From Tridacna crocea (lineage: Eukaryota; Mollusca; Bivalvia; Cardiida; Cardiidae), in assembly GCA_943736015.1 (NCBI GenBank), contig OX031072.1, positions 18,193,501 through 18,257,500 on the forward strand: 64,000 nt of DNA, written 5' to 3'. The position numbers and the translations under genes are program-made. Below, one piece after another: positions 12,756-19,988 of this stretch (position 1 is the stretch's first letter; every line of letters begins with the position of its first letter). The notes beneath the pieces are model-generated. The model worked only from the letters and a program-made list of their open reading frames with translations, had not been told where the DNA came from and searched no databases.

Positions 12756-13978
12756 GACATGTCATGGAAAAAGGGGGTTTTATGTATATTTCCACGTTCT
12801 GCAAAAAATGTATTTAATGAATAATCTTATTATGGACCTCTTATATATTTTTTTATGTAATGAAATGCTGTGCGATGGAACAAGGGAGCTTAATGTATAA
12901 TTTCAGCATGGACCAATAACAAAAAGGCCACATGTACATGCAAAACACAATGCCTCTTATATGTTTGTATCAAAAAAGGTCTTTTTTAGGCAGGGGATAT
13001 CATTTCAACGAAATTGCTTGTTTTTTTTACTTTTTTCAGTCCTATGTGTGTTTACAGTCCTAAATACAATACTAGCAAAACAACTCAAATTGTCGGATCA
13101 AATTAATACTTATGATTAGTAATAATTAGCAGTAGATAAGCAGCACTGCTGGTAGAAAAACTTTGACTCCAATGCCTTTGCGTACTCTACTAATTAGTTA
13201 CATATTACATGAGATAAAGGATAGCTTTTATTACATTCAAATTACATGAGATAAAGGATAACTTTTATTACATTCAAATCAAGCCTTAAACCTGTTTAAC
13301 AAATCCGCTTTTCGGGACTTTCAGTCCTTTGATTTTTCAAAAAGAACGATCATGAGAATGAATGGTTTTCAAAACAATGTGAAGAAAAAAGAGAGAAAAT
13401 GGTGGTAACCAGTATTTTCTTCTGTTCTCAAAATATTTTCTTCCCTTTCAAAAGATGAATCCTATTGGTTAAACCTTATTTAACTCTTAGGCGCTAAGCG
13501 TAACTCCGTAACCTTTGTGGATAGTGTAGATCAAGATCAGACTGCACAAAATGCCAGTCTGATCTTCGATCTACACTTCCGATATGGAGATATCTAACCT
13601 TCAAAATACTATTTTAATAGCAACATTGGGGTTTCTTAATACCCGCCTTGGCAGGCTAAGGGTAGATGTACCGTCTGCAAATACTTTTAAGTTTTGACGA
13701 GTTACATATTTTGTCGTTTGGAGAAGAGTTAACCAAAAAAAGAGGGACCGTCATTTTTGTTGATGAAGAGAAAAAAGTAAACCTAAAAAATAGAAAAGTG
13801 GAGTATAATAGGACACTACAGGGGTCCATACTTACCTGTGTTTCTTTCTTTATCCCTGTTCTGTTGTATAGACTGTCCCAACAACACAGCCAGTATCACA
13901 ATCAGTATGACAAGAATGATGACAGCGATACCGAGTACAATGGCTAAAGGCCGGGAAATCTTCTTAAACCAACTCTCC
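1..13978 (-). CDS. M13 metallopeptidase (neprilysin/ECE-like), partial, nine exons
   Basis: Host gene read from right to left. Exons 13836-13978, 10820-10870, 10362-10523, 6118-6201, 5418-5644, 4699-4875, 4308-4394, 969-1102 and <1-56 all have AG acceptors and GT donors, and the phase matches at every junction. The product (~373 residues seen) has a short cytoplasmic stretch, one transmembrane segment, a Cys-containing linker, then the M13 N-terminal domain with DPCDNFYEFACGQW, DIGGWPVLDPNW, LDQPSLLLEGRDMYL and TLANYITWRL. Neprilysin-family proteins are type II membrane zinc endopeptidases that cleave small peptides outside the cell. The HExxH and ExxxD catalytic motifs are C-terminal in this family and fall beyond the left edge. 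The initiator exon is not identified; the first exon seen begins with the last base of a split codon. Neprilysin versus ECE cannot be settled from this half. Family assignment is secure. Confidence 0.93.
57..968 (-). other. Intron of the M13 gene
   Basis: Intron between the last two exons seen. It holds a short (ATC)n run at 692-705 and an impure ATC/ATT-rich tract at about 848-902. No mobile element was recognised. A 60-codon open frame at 25-207 is in the wrong frame for the gene and overlaps the true exon only in part. Confidence 0.6.
848..902. repeat. Impure (ATC)n microsatellite
   Basis: CATCATCATC blocks interrupted by AGC, TTA and GTC triplets, inside the intron next to exon 969-1102. 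Confidence 0.7.
969..1102 (-). CDS. M13 peptidase exon: FDWL…ESEPVV region
   Basis: This 134-nt exon has acceptor ctatcttccag and donor AAAAG|gtatca. It encodes FDWLRMFQSAFREAGV and then DESEPVVLWMKPYYDKLFP, ending in RTSK plus two bases of the next codon. It aligns with FSWLNFTNEI…EDVVVYAPEYLTKLKP of neprilysin and INESEPIVVY of ECE. Confidence 0.92.
1257..1390. mobile_element. Foldback element, ~54-bp inverted arms
   Basis: The left arm begins ACGGTCAGGTGGTAGAAGAC. The reverse complement of the right arm begins ACGGTCAGGTGGCAGGGGCC, and both continue through AGCTTGTTCA-like and GTGGNGAATCATGT blocks to a short GC-rich loop. It looks like a small MITE in an intron of the M13 gene. Family unknown. 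Confidence 0.7.
1833..1968. mobile_element. Foldback element with long perfect arms
   Basis: The arms share AATTTTATTGTTTTCATGG followed by AGGTATGAAAAAAAACCTAAT. They meet around a short CACACTTTTCATACAGTGT loop that itself pairs. The outermost bases (AAGGAAT…ATTCCTTA) also pair. A fragment with TTTTTCATGGAGCTATGA at about 2062-2085 may be a relic of the same family. Confidence 0.8.
1971..2794. other. Intron, no feature recognised
   Basis: AT-rich intronic DNA of the M13 gene. Apart from the palindrome-related fragment near 2062-2085 I see no coding segment or repeat that I can name. Confidence 0.5.
2810..3005 (-). mobile_element. tRNA-derived SINE, copy 1
   Basis: Read on the minus strand it contains a tRNA-like head: A-box TGGCTCAGTGGTTATAG, and then B-box GGTTCGAATCCC. 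A GCGCCT-type 3' part and TTTGTATTTCAGC follow. A conserved 5' extension (AATACAATNCCTAACAAT) precedes the head. The acceptor stem does not close, so it is a SINE rather than a tRNA gene. A second copy in the same orientation lies at 3160-3345. Confidence 0.72.
3160..3345 (-). mobile_element. tRNA-derived SINE, copy 2
   Basis: Same layout as the copy at 2810-3005: A-box TGGCTCAGTTGGTATGG, B-box GGTTCGAATCC, then GGGGCGCCTTGTATTTCAGC, preceded by the AATACAATCCCTAACAACTG block. The two copies differ at many scattered sites and by small indels, so neither arose by recent tandem duplication. Confidence 0.72.
3346..4077. other. Intron, mostly unrecognised
   Basis: Contains a possible decayed family B palindrome near 3545-3600 (ATTAAGATCAGCCCGCAT) and a half copy near 3908-3965. 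Otherwise nothing identifiable. Confidence 0.4.
4078..4290. mobile_element. Family D MITE (GCTTAATGCATCTCC ends)
   Basis: The left end has AGGCTTAATGCATCTCCGTG. The right end has GGTTTCGGCCCAGGTCAGCC then TGCGCGG and CAAGCCTCTTTTTGAC. The same ends recur at 23.56, 24.45, 54.41 and 55.45 kb. The right end reaches to within 20 bp of exon 4308-4394. Confidence 0.6.
4308..4394 (-). CDS. M13 peptidase exon: RRDMEANYRRM region
   Basis: This 87-nt exon (29 codons, phase 0) has acceptor tctttacag and donor AAAG|gtgcgt. It reads ISVGMSDRRDMEANYRRM then NVSSLSKLYPK, corresponding to the RND…LYNKMTLAQIQ segment of neprilysin. NVS is a potential N-glycosylation sequon on the extracellular side. A competing frame through the same bases gives no family match. 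Confidence 0.88.
4699..4875 (-). CDS. M13 peptidase exon: LDQPSL…RDMYLDNP region
   Basis: This 177-nt exon (59 codons, phase 0 both ends) has acceptor ctttttcag and donor AAAG|gtaata. It encodes LDQPSLLLEGRDMYLDNP, an Ala-rich helix and EMKEIVELETEIAK. These match IDQPRLGLPSRDYYL and the MELEKEIANA helix of human neprilysin. Confidence 0.93.
5280..5345. repeat. Family B hairpin half copy
   Basis: CAAGATCAGCAGTACG…TGCAGTCTGATCTTCATCTACA keeps the family B inverted repeat, with one arm decayed. It lies in the intron between exons 4699-4875 and 5418-5644. Confidence 0.55.
5418..5644 (-). CDS. M13 peptidase exon: DIGGWPVL region
   Basis: This 227-nt exon has acceptor atattttcag. It encodes AIDSQKTDNMLNFISDIGG, then WPVLDPNWDES and an Ala/Arg-rich helix, ending at GKHNIY. 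It aligns with human neprilysin AIDSRGGEPLL…DIYGWPVATENW. The donor TAT|gtaggt was chosen over a G|gtaccg two codons on because it restores phase 0 for the next exon and gives HNIY-LDQP, matching HVIHIDQP in neprilysin. Confidence 0.9.
6118..6201 (-). CDS. M13 peptidase exon: A/YRSC helix
   Basis: This 84-nt exon has acceptor ttgtttcag and donor CAAG|gtagtc. It encodes LLEEESTAGEVEP and then IKLAKMMYRSCMDQ. The last part aligns with the family motif KAKALYRSCINE of human neprilysin, including the conserved Cys. It is phase 1 at both ends and matches its neighbours. Confidence 0.92.
6202..7640. other. Large intron, left part
   Basis: Intron of the M13 gene. Near 6960-7020 there is a strongly decayed family A palindrome (AAAAATGCTGGTTACGAG… CCCACAATGTT). 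Nothing else is identifiable. The short open frames here lack any recognisable protein similarity. Confidence 0.45.
7640..7995. mobile_element. Family D MITE split by a family C foldback half
   Basis: The left part (7650-7750) carries TTTAATGCATCAGCAAAAAG and CGCAGTCCACGCAGGCCGAC. The right part (about 7940-7990) carries ACACGGAGATGCATTAAGCCC, the inverted end. Between them, 7783-7882, lies a family C half element (TTTAGCCAATCTGAAGTTC … AAGAATGGTTGGTGAATACG). This is best read as C inserted in D. Confidence 0.5.
7996..9160. other. Intron with decayed hairpin elements
   Basis: A worn family A palindrome at about 8775-8860 (ATCGTGGGAAAAGGAAAG … TCCTCTTCCC) and a family B palindrome at 9003-9052 (CAGATTCTGTACAGTCTGAT) are visible. 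The rest is unrecognised. Confidence 0.5.
9196..9455. mobile_element. Family A MITE, decayed
   Basis: It starts with TTAACTCTTTACCAAACGAC and keeps TTTTAGACTCTTCCAAATTC, GCAGACGACAGATC and GAAAATGCTGGCC, as in intact copies at 17955-18184 and 28435-28668. The palindrome arms are partly lost. An accidental 91-codon open frame crosses it and should not be taken as a gene. Confidence 0.65.
9935..10125. mobile_element. Family A MITE, decayed
   Basis: GAAAACATTGAACGAGAAGG … CACCAGCATTTTCTTCTTCCCCC … TCGTCTTCAAATGCTTTG … CGCCTGGTAAAGTATT retains the order of family A blocks without clean ends. Its right part belongs to the segment duplicated at 10.95-11.34 kb. Confidence 0.55.
10050..10345. repeat. 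Direct intronic duplication, copy 1
   Basis: The segment from TTTTTAGTCGTCTTC through GAACCCATCGGAGTGTCCC to AACACTTGTGAAAGGC recurs at 11045-11335 in the same orientation with few differences. The copy ends just 17 bp short of the donor of exon 10362-10523. Confidence 0.8.
10362..10523 (-). CDS. M13 peptidase exon: N-terminal signature
   Basis: This 162-nt exon has acceptor tttttccag and donor CAAG|gtaccc. It encodes SRLLGSMKTEVDPCDNF and then YEFACGQWVEDHRIPEDKG, the most conserved entry motif of the M13 N-terminal domain. A charged helix (STRLEKDLQ) follows. Both conserved cysteines are present. The intron immediately downstream, and the DNA upstream of the micro-exon, carry two direct copies of one ~290-bp segment. 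Confidence 0.93.
10820..10870 (-). CDS. M13 peptidase micro-exon with paired cysteines
   Basis: This 51-nt exon is too short for ordinary ORF calling. The acceptor is tttcatttcag and the donor is ACAG|gtgagc. With the flanking split codons it reads ETSNRHEICQEQHCIKT, then A. The pattern of two Cys separated by five residues followed by a hydrophobic/basic residue matches the juxtamembrane Cys pair just before the M13 domain in neprilysin (…GICKSSDCIKSA…). Phase fits both neighbours exactly. Confidence 0.88.
10945..11335. repeat. Direct intronic duplication, copy 2
   Basis: Second copy of 10050-10345. Its first ~90 bp (TTTAGTCGTCTTCTAATGC … TTAGAACCCATCG) are themselves repeated, at 10953 and 11050, giving a small tandem duplication inside the copy. 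Exons 10362-10523 and 10820-10870 lie between the two copies. Confidence 0.8.
11520..12200. repeat. Tandem array with GAAAAAGGGGGCTTCATGT units
   Basis: The motif GAAAAAGGGGGCTTCATGT recurs at about 11525, 11681, 11949 and 12171, followed by TTTCATTNNATTTCTTGTGAAG and CTCCCACATTTCTTG blocks. A stretch of ~165 bp starting about 11543 is repeated without visible change 268 bp later (from 11811), indicating a recent duplication. Diverged single units occur at 12766 and 12873. Confidence 0.8.
12459..12510. repeat. (TA)n microsatellite, left flank of palindrome
   Basis: A pure AT dinucleotide run of 52 bases. A second run at 12720-12753 flanks the other side of the palindrome at 12547-12721. Confidence 0.97.
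12547..12721. mobile_element. Near-perfect palindrome (~87-bp arms) between (TA)n tracts
   Basis: The left arm runs from TAAAAAAGAAACATAACATC to GGGCAACAAT. After a one-base centre (12634) the right arm is its reverse complement, with essentially one mismatch. The arms contain AACCGGTTTCGCTTTCGC. It looks like a foldback element inserted into a TA microsatellite, or a snap-back duplication. No coding capacity. Confidence 0.9.
12720..12753. repeat. (TA)n microsatellite, right flank
   Basis: AT dinucleotide run adjoining the palindrome on its right. Confidence 0.95.
13204..13277. repeat. 37-bp tandem duplication
   Basis: ATTACATGAGATAAAGGATA followed by NCTTTTATTACATTCAA occurs twice head to tail with one difference (G/A). 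Confidence 0.92.
13490..13655. mobile_element. Family B MITE
   Basis: It starts TTAACTCTTAGGCGC and ends GGCAGGCTAAGGGTA. The central inverted repeat is GTAGATCAAGATCAGACTGC … CAGTCTGATCTTCGATCTAC. It lies 180 bp downstream of the transmembrane exon, within its 3' intron. Confidence 0.7.
13836..13978 (-). CDS. M13 peptidase exon: cytoplasmic tail end and transmembrane anchor
   Basis: This 143-nt exon has acceptor ctacttccag and donor ACAG|gtaagt. It starts with one base finishing a split codon and ends with one base of the next. The 47 codons begin ESWFKKISRPLA, followed by about 23 strongly hydrophobic residues (Ile/Leu/Val) and a polar stretch ending DKERNT. A basic flank before the membrane segment fits a type II signal anchor, as in neprilysin and ECE. 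An upstream exon carrying the start codon is required. Confidence 0.88.
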
Positions 13979-14273
13979 CTGGAAGTAGAAGAGTAATAAT
14001 AGGCATAACACTTTGTGAAAAGGGGGCTTAATGCATCTACAAAAAGTACCAATCCATGTTAGCCTGTTATCAATCAATGTTAGTCAACGTTTTGCATGGT
14101 GATCTTGTTCGAAACTCTTTTTTTGCGTTTGATGATTTTTCAGCATGCAGAAAGACCAGTATACCGCATGGTTCAGTTGTTTACAAAGTGGATTGTGTAG
14201 TTCTATGGTAACGTCATGCATTGGTTGATATAGTGAATCATGTAACTTTTTTTTTCCAGGGAATGTCTCCTTT

Positions 14274-14485
14274 TTTTTTTGTTCTGAAAATTTTGACGAC
14301 GATGAGAAAGAAGCTTGTAGAAAACATTGTGGGAAAAGGAGAAAATGCTGATAACCAGCATTTTCTCCTTTTCCCACAATGTTTTCTACCCCTCACAAAC
14401 CAAATCTCAAATTTTCAGTCACTTTTGTTTTGTCGTCTGCAAATGCTTTCGATTTGGACAAATTTTGTCGTTGGTAATGAGTTAA
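14274..14485. mobile_element. Family A MITE
   Basis: Central palindrome GAAAACATTGTGGGAAAAGG … CCTTTTCCCACAATGTTTTC at about 14320-14387, right part with TCGTCTGCAAATGCTTTCG and right end GGTAATGAG-TTAA. The left end is decayed. Confidence 0.8.
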
Positions 14486-14829
14486 TTGATTTCGACAGCA
14501 TAAACAGACGTATACACAACAACAAAGCAATGCATTTTTCTTGATTTTGTCTCCAATGAGAACCGGCCCGACTTTCTATTCACAGATTCTTCCACGTCAC
14601 ATTTGATACACTGTCGATTTTATCTACAGCAACAATTTGTCGTCAAGACGAATCATTTCTTTCATACAACACAATAATTTATCCCGACAGGTCAGCCACA
14701 GGGTCGCCACATTTGATCCCCAAGTTGTCGGAGGTTTTTGTGAAGTCTGGGACTTTTCTGACAGGTTGTTTTTTAACCCATTATCAAACAATTCCGTTTT
14801 GGAACTCTGCCAAGAGTGACTCAAGGATA

Positions 14830-14930
14830 TTTTTGCGGACTGTGTCGATCAAAATCAGACTGTACAGTAAGTTTTGTGCAGTCTTTGATCTTGATCTACA
14901 TTGTTCGAAAAGTGTCAGTGAGTCTTACAC
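14830..14930. mobile_element. Family B hairpin
   Basis: GCGGACTGTGTCGATCAAAATCAGACTGTAC … GTGCAGTCTTTGATCTTGATCTACA: imperfect inverted repeat with the typical GCGGAC…GTGTCAGTGAG borders. Confidence 0.6.
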
Positions 14931-15044
14931 AGCGGCCTAAAGGATCAGTGCTTTTTTTCTCTCTCAGAGATCAATTTATGCTGAAAACTTAGTTTAGAAA
15001 GCTTGAAAATAACTATAGAATAACAGAGCTACATGTAAGAGGGA

Positions 15045-15178
15045 ATAATGGCATTCTAAATCCATTATTTCTCTTCCAAACCCTATGTTAAGGGTACTCA
15101 TTAGAATCGTCTCGATGAGACGATTCTAATGAGTACCCAAAACATAGGGTTTAGTAGAGAATAATTAATATTCTAAAT
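15045..15178. mobile_element. Foldback element around TCGTCTCGATGAGACGA
   Basis: CCCTATGTTAAGGGTACTC then ATTAGAATCGTCTC is mirrored by GAGACGATTCTAAT and GAGTACCCAAAACATAGGG. Pairing continues outward through AGAGAAATAAT / ATTATTTCTCT-like bases and ATTCTAAAT/ATTCTAAAT. Arms are ~60 bp. No other copy was seen in this window. Confidence 0.8.
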
Positions 15179-17010
15179 TATGAAATCAAATTCACTTCCT
15201 CCTATCTAGAGCTCTGGTATAATTGTTTGCCTTAGATGAACCATGAACAATGCTAGGTGAATGAAATAGCAATTAGCAGCAAAGTCCACTGAATAATAAA
15301 CTCAAGGATAATGTTTACAGAATTACATCTCTGTTAAAACAAAATGGTGGACAATGTTGATCCAAGATCAGACTCCGCGTTCTGTTCAGTCTGATCATGA
15401 TCTTAAACCCTTGTGCATGCAAAAAGGCATTCTGATCTACACCTATCTTATCTACGAAATCAAACAACAACAGCTGTATTGTACTCGAAGGGTGAACAAT
15501 ATGATTTTGTTACAACGTGCCACACTAACCTACATTAAAAGTTTATCTAACCGTGGCAGATGGAATAAATCAGTTCGTCGCCTTCGGAGGTCTTGGGAAA
15601 TAACAGACATTCTCAAATCTCGTTACAACAACATTAACTTCTTCAACAATCACATAATTCCCTCATTGCCCATGGCTACTTAACTTTAAACCGAGGGACA
15701 AAGTTACAGACTCGTTCGTTTTGACAGAATTATGCAGAGCAAGGGCATCAAATGGGGTTTAGAACCATCACATGCCCCAAGTCAAGATTTCAGTATAAGA
15801 TACCTAGGTGTGACGCACTGCCCTTTTGCAAACAGTGTAAATCAAGATGAGACTGCACAGAAAGTAAGTCTGATCTTATTCTGCTCTTTCCGATACAGTG
15901 AAATTTATTCATCGAATAGCACGGCGGGGAATCACCTGACACAACAACAATGGCGGACATTTAAAGAAATTCCACTGCTTAAGGTAAGAAAATCTTCAAT
16001 AATTCTGTCAGTACGTGACCGATTTGAATTTTGGTTTGAAGCAGAGAAGGTGAAAAAACACCAGGGATTTGCTATATGATGTAGATCTTTTAAACAACAC
16101 CTGATAAAAAATTATTGACGGGCAAACATTTTTTACTCTGGATAACGTTCACTTCGAAAATAAATAAAACACACAAACAGGCCACTTTTCTTGTTTTAGT
16201 GCATTTCTTGTGTTCCCGTATGCATAAAATGTGGAGAGCATGAATGAAAAGTCTTGTCAGTATCAATATTCTTTATTAGAATAGGATTTTCTAGGTAAAC
16301 AACGTAATTTTCAAAAATTCTTTTATGATAACGTTCACGTTATTAGCAGCATTTCATATAAAACTAGTTCTAAATAGTTTTTTCGTGAATACTGGTGTGA
16401 TTTGAAAGGAGAGAGAGAGACAGAGAGAGGGTGGGGGTAAATCAAATATGCCGTATAATTTGCAGAATCATATAAAATGCAAAATTGATTTAGGTAACCA
16501 GATATAAATTAATAGTGGTAAAATTGATTGGTATAATACGTTTCAAATATTCATTGATCCCTCTTAGGACAGACCATCGCTCATACGTATTTACAAAAAT
16601 CTACGACAGTAACTGGAACATGAAAGAATGTTGGGAAAAGAACGTCCAGACTTGGACTATTTCACATTGCATTTTTACATTCTCGCATGACTTGTAAAGG
16701 CCTACCATGAAAACAAAAACTTATGTGAAAACTTAAGTGTTTTAAAAGATTTAGGCCTTCACGCATGACACTTTAGGTACACTTTCATCTCTTCTGAGAT
16801 ATGAAAAGAAGAAACATCCTAAGAAAGAAGCCAGTGTTTTCTACACGCAATTGCTCGTTTTTTAATGGAGTTTTACAGGAGCCGTTTTTTCGGGGAAGTA
16901 ATGTGTTTTCTGTGGTAATATGTGAACTAAATTACGTCTGGGAATCACGTGAAACTGTTCTCGTTATCGACTCTGCTCTACAGGTCATGTCATTTTCACA
17001 TTTTCACAAC
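15179..17010. other. Non-coding stretch with scattered family B relics
   Basis: Family B palindrome pieces lie at about 15355-15400 (GATCCAAGATCAGACTCCGC…TCAGTCTGATC) and 15838-15885. A (GA)n tract lies at 16409-16435. Two open frames of 109 and 115 codons (15354-15683, 15732-16079) run through these relics. I find no family similarity and do not call them genes. Confidence 0.5.
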
Positions 17011-17233
17011 TTTACCCTTTTAGCACTATAGGCGAAAACTGGCGCTTTTGCGGACAGCAGAGATCAAGATCAGACTGCACAGAACGTGTATCGGATACGT
17101 GCAGTCTGATCTTGGATCTCTACAGTCTGCTTGTAAGAAGAAGCCTATAATATCAAAAACTTTCTTTTAAATGAATTATCTTTACAGCCGTCGAAAGAAG
17201 CCGAGTTTATATATTTAATGCTGAAAGAGTTAA
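17011..17233. mobile_element. Family B MITE, sharing its right TTAA with a family A copy
   Basis: Left end TTTACCCTTTTAGCAC, palindrome GAGATCAAGATCAGACTGCAC … GTGCAGTCTGATCTTGGATC with a small symmetrical GTGTATCGGATACG centre, right end GCTGAAAGAG-TTAA. The next element begins at this same TTAA (17230-17233). Confidence 0.8.
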
Positions 17234-17457
17234 TCCTTTCCCAAACGATAAATTTTGGACCCTTCCAAACCAAAAGAGTTTGCAGACGACAATTTTAGAT
17301 TTGGAGAAAATGGCAGAAAGTTCTCAAAAAGGGTAGAAAATACTGGGGGAAAAGGAGAAATTGCTCGTTACGAGCAATTTCTCCTTTTCCCTCAGTGTTT
17401 TCAAAAGACTTTCACTGCAGACACGTAAAAACCAGTGCTTCTTTGGGAAAGGGTTAA
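17230..17457. mobile_element. Family A MITE, subtype A2 (GAAATTGCTCGT centre)
   Basis: TTAA at both ends. The central palindrome has the variant GGAGAAATTGCTCGTTACGA then GCAATTTCTCC, with both arms changed alike relative to AAATGCTGG/CCAGCATTT. Left end CCTTTCCCAAACGATAAATTT, right end TTGGGAAAGGG. Confidence 0.88.
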
Positions 17458-17509
17458 ACTGTGTGGTGCATAGCTTTTTAACTATCATATCAAAATGTTG
17501 TGCATTACT

Positions 17510-17727
17510 TTAACTCTTTAACTACAAAATTTTAGACTTGTCCAAATGGAAAGCATTTGCAGACGACAATTTAGATGATTCTTTTTTTTTTCTTTAATAG
17601 AAAAGAAAACATTGTGGGAAAAGGAAAAAACTGTTTGATACCAGCATTTTCTCCTTTTCTCACAATGTTTCCAAAATATTTCTTCCTCGGGGTAGTTAAA
17701 ACCCGAGATTGTGTGGGAAAGGACCAA
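17510..17727. mobile_element. Family A MITE, right end decayed
   Basis: It starts TTAACTCTTTAACTACAAAA, holds the ACATTGTGGGAAAAGGAA … CCTTTTCTCACAATGT palindrome and ends TGTGTGGGAAAGGACCAA with the right TTAA lost. Confidence 0.75.
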
Positions 17728-17734
17728 CCCCTAT

Positions 17735-17935
17735 CCTGCTTCATAAAATAAAAGAAACTTTCATGCTGATAATATAAAATCCAAGTATTGCTCCTTAAAA
17801 GGAATTTTTGGAGGAAAGATATCTCCTTCTCGGACACTGTAGATCCAGGATCAGACTGCACATTCTGTGCAGTCTGATCTTAATCTACACTGTCCACAAA
17901 AGTCTATAAGTCGCGTTTAGAAGTCAATGGGTTAA
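17735..17935. mobile_element. Family B MITE
   Basis: Contains AAGATATCTCCTTCTCGGAC then GTAGATCCAGGATCAGACTGCAC…GTGCAGTCTGATCTTAATCTACA and ends AAGTCAATGGG-TTAA (17932-17935). The left border is worn. Confidence 0.7.
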
Positions 17936-17954
17936 GGTTTCTTTTTTTCCCGTC

Positions 17955-18184
17955 TTAACTCATTACCAAACGACAAAAAATTTAGGTTTGTCCAAATGGA
18001 AAGTATTTGCAGATGACAAAATAAAAGTCACTGAAAATTTGAAATTTGTCTTTGGATGGGTAGAAAACATTGTGGGAAAAGGAGAAAATGCTGGTTACCA
18101 GCATTTTCTCCTTTTCTCACAATGTTTTCTAAAGGCTTCTTTCTCAGAGGCGTCAAAAGTAGGGATTGTGTGGTAATGAGTTAA
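17955..18184. mobile_element. Family A MITE, full length (230 bp)
   Basis: Perfect TTAA at each end. Ends CTCATTACCAAACGAC and GTGTGGTAATGAG are inverted. Internal order: TTAGGTTTGTCCAAATGGAA, GCAGATGACAAAATAAAAG, GGGTAGAAAACATTG, then the palindrome with centre GCTGGTTACCAGC. A useful reference copy. Confidence 0.92.
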
Positions 18185-18570
18185 CCGAAAATTGCCTAGA
18201 CACTGAATGGAAATTTCCAGCCATCAACAGACAAGAATAAAATCCAAAAAGGCCGATTTCAAAGATCTCTGCGCCGGGGAAAAATGTACGGTGCAGACTG
18301 TGTAGTTTTGTGATATTTATCTACGCTCTCAGCAACAGGGGATTAAAACTCCCTTAGGAGTCCAACAAGGGGCTTATCGATAATTCTATGCCTGAAATAT
18401 TTTTTTTAATGCGATAGAAAGGAGTGTGGATCAAGATTAGATTAAAATTGACAACACTTTCCAAGAGTACATTTCCGGTGGCAGTATCCGGGTCACTGTT
18501 ATACAGTCTGTCTGTCTGTCTCTCACGTAAAACTAACTAGTTTTGAGCCCCATTTTGTGTCAGATGATAT

Positions 18571-18950
18571 TACACGGGTACCACCAGTTAATATACCGAT
18601 TTTCATGTTATTGTTGCCTGGGTAAATTGCGCGTGCCTCACAACCAGATGGAAATATGACGTCATTTACTTTACATTTCTTGCGCTTGACGTAATACTGT
18701 AATACGTTGCTATGCGGGAGGGGTACGCCACGGGGAATAACGTAAAAGAACTGTACTGGATTTTGATAAAGTTCCTCTCAGAAAGGGTTAAAAACATGAA
18801 ATAAATAGAATATTTCTGGGGTTTTATTTCGGTGAAAGATCGAAATCTATTTCATCTCGTGAACACTGTCGATAATGTTTTTACCGATGGTGTTCACTCG
18901 ACGACATAAATTTCGATCTTTCACCGAAAAAACCAAATATCCTCTATATG
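18571..18950. repeat. CRE-bearing repeat with terminal hairpin, copy 1
   Basis: Shares GGTACCACCAGT, TTGTTGCCTGGGTAAATTGCG, a TGACGTCA octamer (18657-18664), GGGAGGGGTACGCCACGGGG and a terminal inverted repeat GGTGAAAGATCGAAAT…ATTTCGATCTTTCACC (about 18831-18927) with the copy at 20911-21331. Confidence 0.85.
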
Positions 18951-19116
18951 TACATTGCATCTTAAACTCTTAGTACGTCATAAACTGTCACAAACAAATA
19001 TAAATATGTAGCAAACAGCAGGCAATAAATGTCATTTATGAGTCGCTAGCACAGCACTTGATGACTTTCTGTACATTGACAAAGGTAACAAGAGGTCCTC
19101 TGTAGACACGATAGAC

Positions 19117-19344
19117 TTACCCTTTATCAAACAATCCTTGGTTTTTACGACCCTGAGATAGAAGCCTTTTGAAAACATTGTTGGAAAAGGAGAAAATGCT
19201 GGTAACCAGCATTTTCTCCTTTTCCCACAATATTTTCTACCCTGGCTGAAACAAATTTCAGTTTGTGAATGACATTTATTTTGTCGTCTGCGAAAGCTTT
19301 GCATTTGGGCAAGTCTAAAATTTTGTAGTTTGGTGAAGGGTTAA
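19117..19344. mobile_element. Family A MITE
   Basis: Left border TTAC-CCTTTATCAAACAATCC (first TTAA mutated), palindrome with centre GCTGGTAACCAGC, right border GTTTGGTGAAGGG-TTAA. Opposite orientation to 17955-18184. Confidence 0.88.
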
Positions 19345-19507
19345 TGCTAGATAGCACAAGACCATTGTGGTCAATGCTGGTTCATTTACCATTCTAGCAT
19401 GTGTTATCTAATTCTAAATTTGAAAGTAACACAGTTTTTGACTGCATAAAGTATTTGAGCCATGGGGTAATTTCTTTACGTAGAACAATGAGCAGGGTCA
19501 TTTTGTA

Positions 19508-19521
19508 AGGGGGGGGGGGGG
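19508..19521. repeat. Poly-G run
   Basis: Thirteen or so consecutive G in otherwise AT-rich DNA. Confidence 0.85.
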
Positions 19522-19689
19522 TCATTTCTCTGCATTACACCGGAATAAAGTGATTGTGTTAATTTCTAAAGCTACAATAGCGCCAGAAAGTAAAAAAAGT
19601 ATGAGTTAAAATGCATTTAGATTTAAATCATACCGTTTGAAAGTATGGATATGAATAGAATATGACAATCTTTTATTGTACGGTCAGTC

Positions 19690-19890
19690 CATGTTTTAGT
19701 GTGCCTTGCGGAGAAACTAATTTTAAAAGTAGGTTAAAACCTGCCAGACCACCCCGTCTTTTGTTTACTATTTGCCTGATTTTGAAATGCAAATTATTTT
19801 TCTGCCAATGACTAATATTTGGACTGGCTACACAATGACAGATTGTAATCTGTAAAATAATTTAACGAGTATGATTTACATTTAAATGCA
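19690..19890. repeat. Dispersed repeat also at 54.07-54.26 kb
   Basis: GTTTACTATTTGCCTGATTTT, TTTTCTGCCAATGACTAA, CAGATTGTAATCTG and ACATTTAAATGCATTGAA recur in order, diverged, at 54066-54265. Function and family unknown. Confidence 0.55.
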
Positions 19891-19906
19891 TTGAAACACC
19901 TGCAAT

Positions 19907-19988
19907 GATTGATTGATTGATCGATAGATCGATTGATCGATTTTTTTGATTGATTGATTGATCGATTGATCGATTGATTGATTGATTG
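19907..19988. repeat. (GATT)n/(GATC)n microsatellite
   Basis: GATTGATTGATT and GATCGATTGATCGATT blocks around a short T run. GATT repeats commonly form the 3' tail of the bivalve SINEs seen elsewhere in the window, but no SINE body is clear here. Confidence 0.9.

Noticed and set aside
14624-14824. Minus-strand open frame MSHSWQSSKTELFDNG… as the missing initiator exon of the M13 gene
   Set aside because: It lies close upstream of the transmembrane exon and starts with ATG, but no good donor in the required phase is visible and part of the sequence resembles a decayed family A end.
15354-16079. Two plus-strand open frames of 109 and 115 codons as a gene
   Set aside because: They run through family B palindrome relics, are in different frames without convincing splice sites, and match no family I know.
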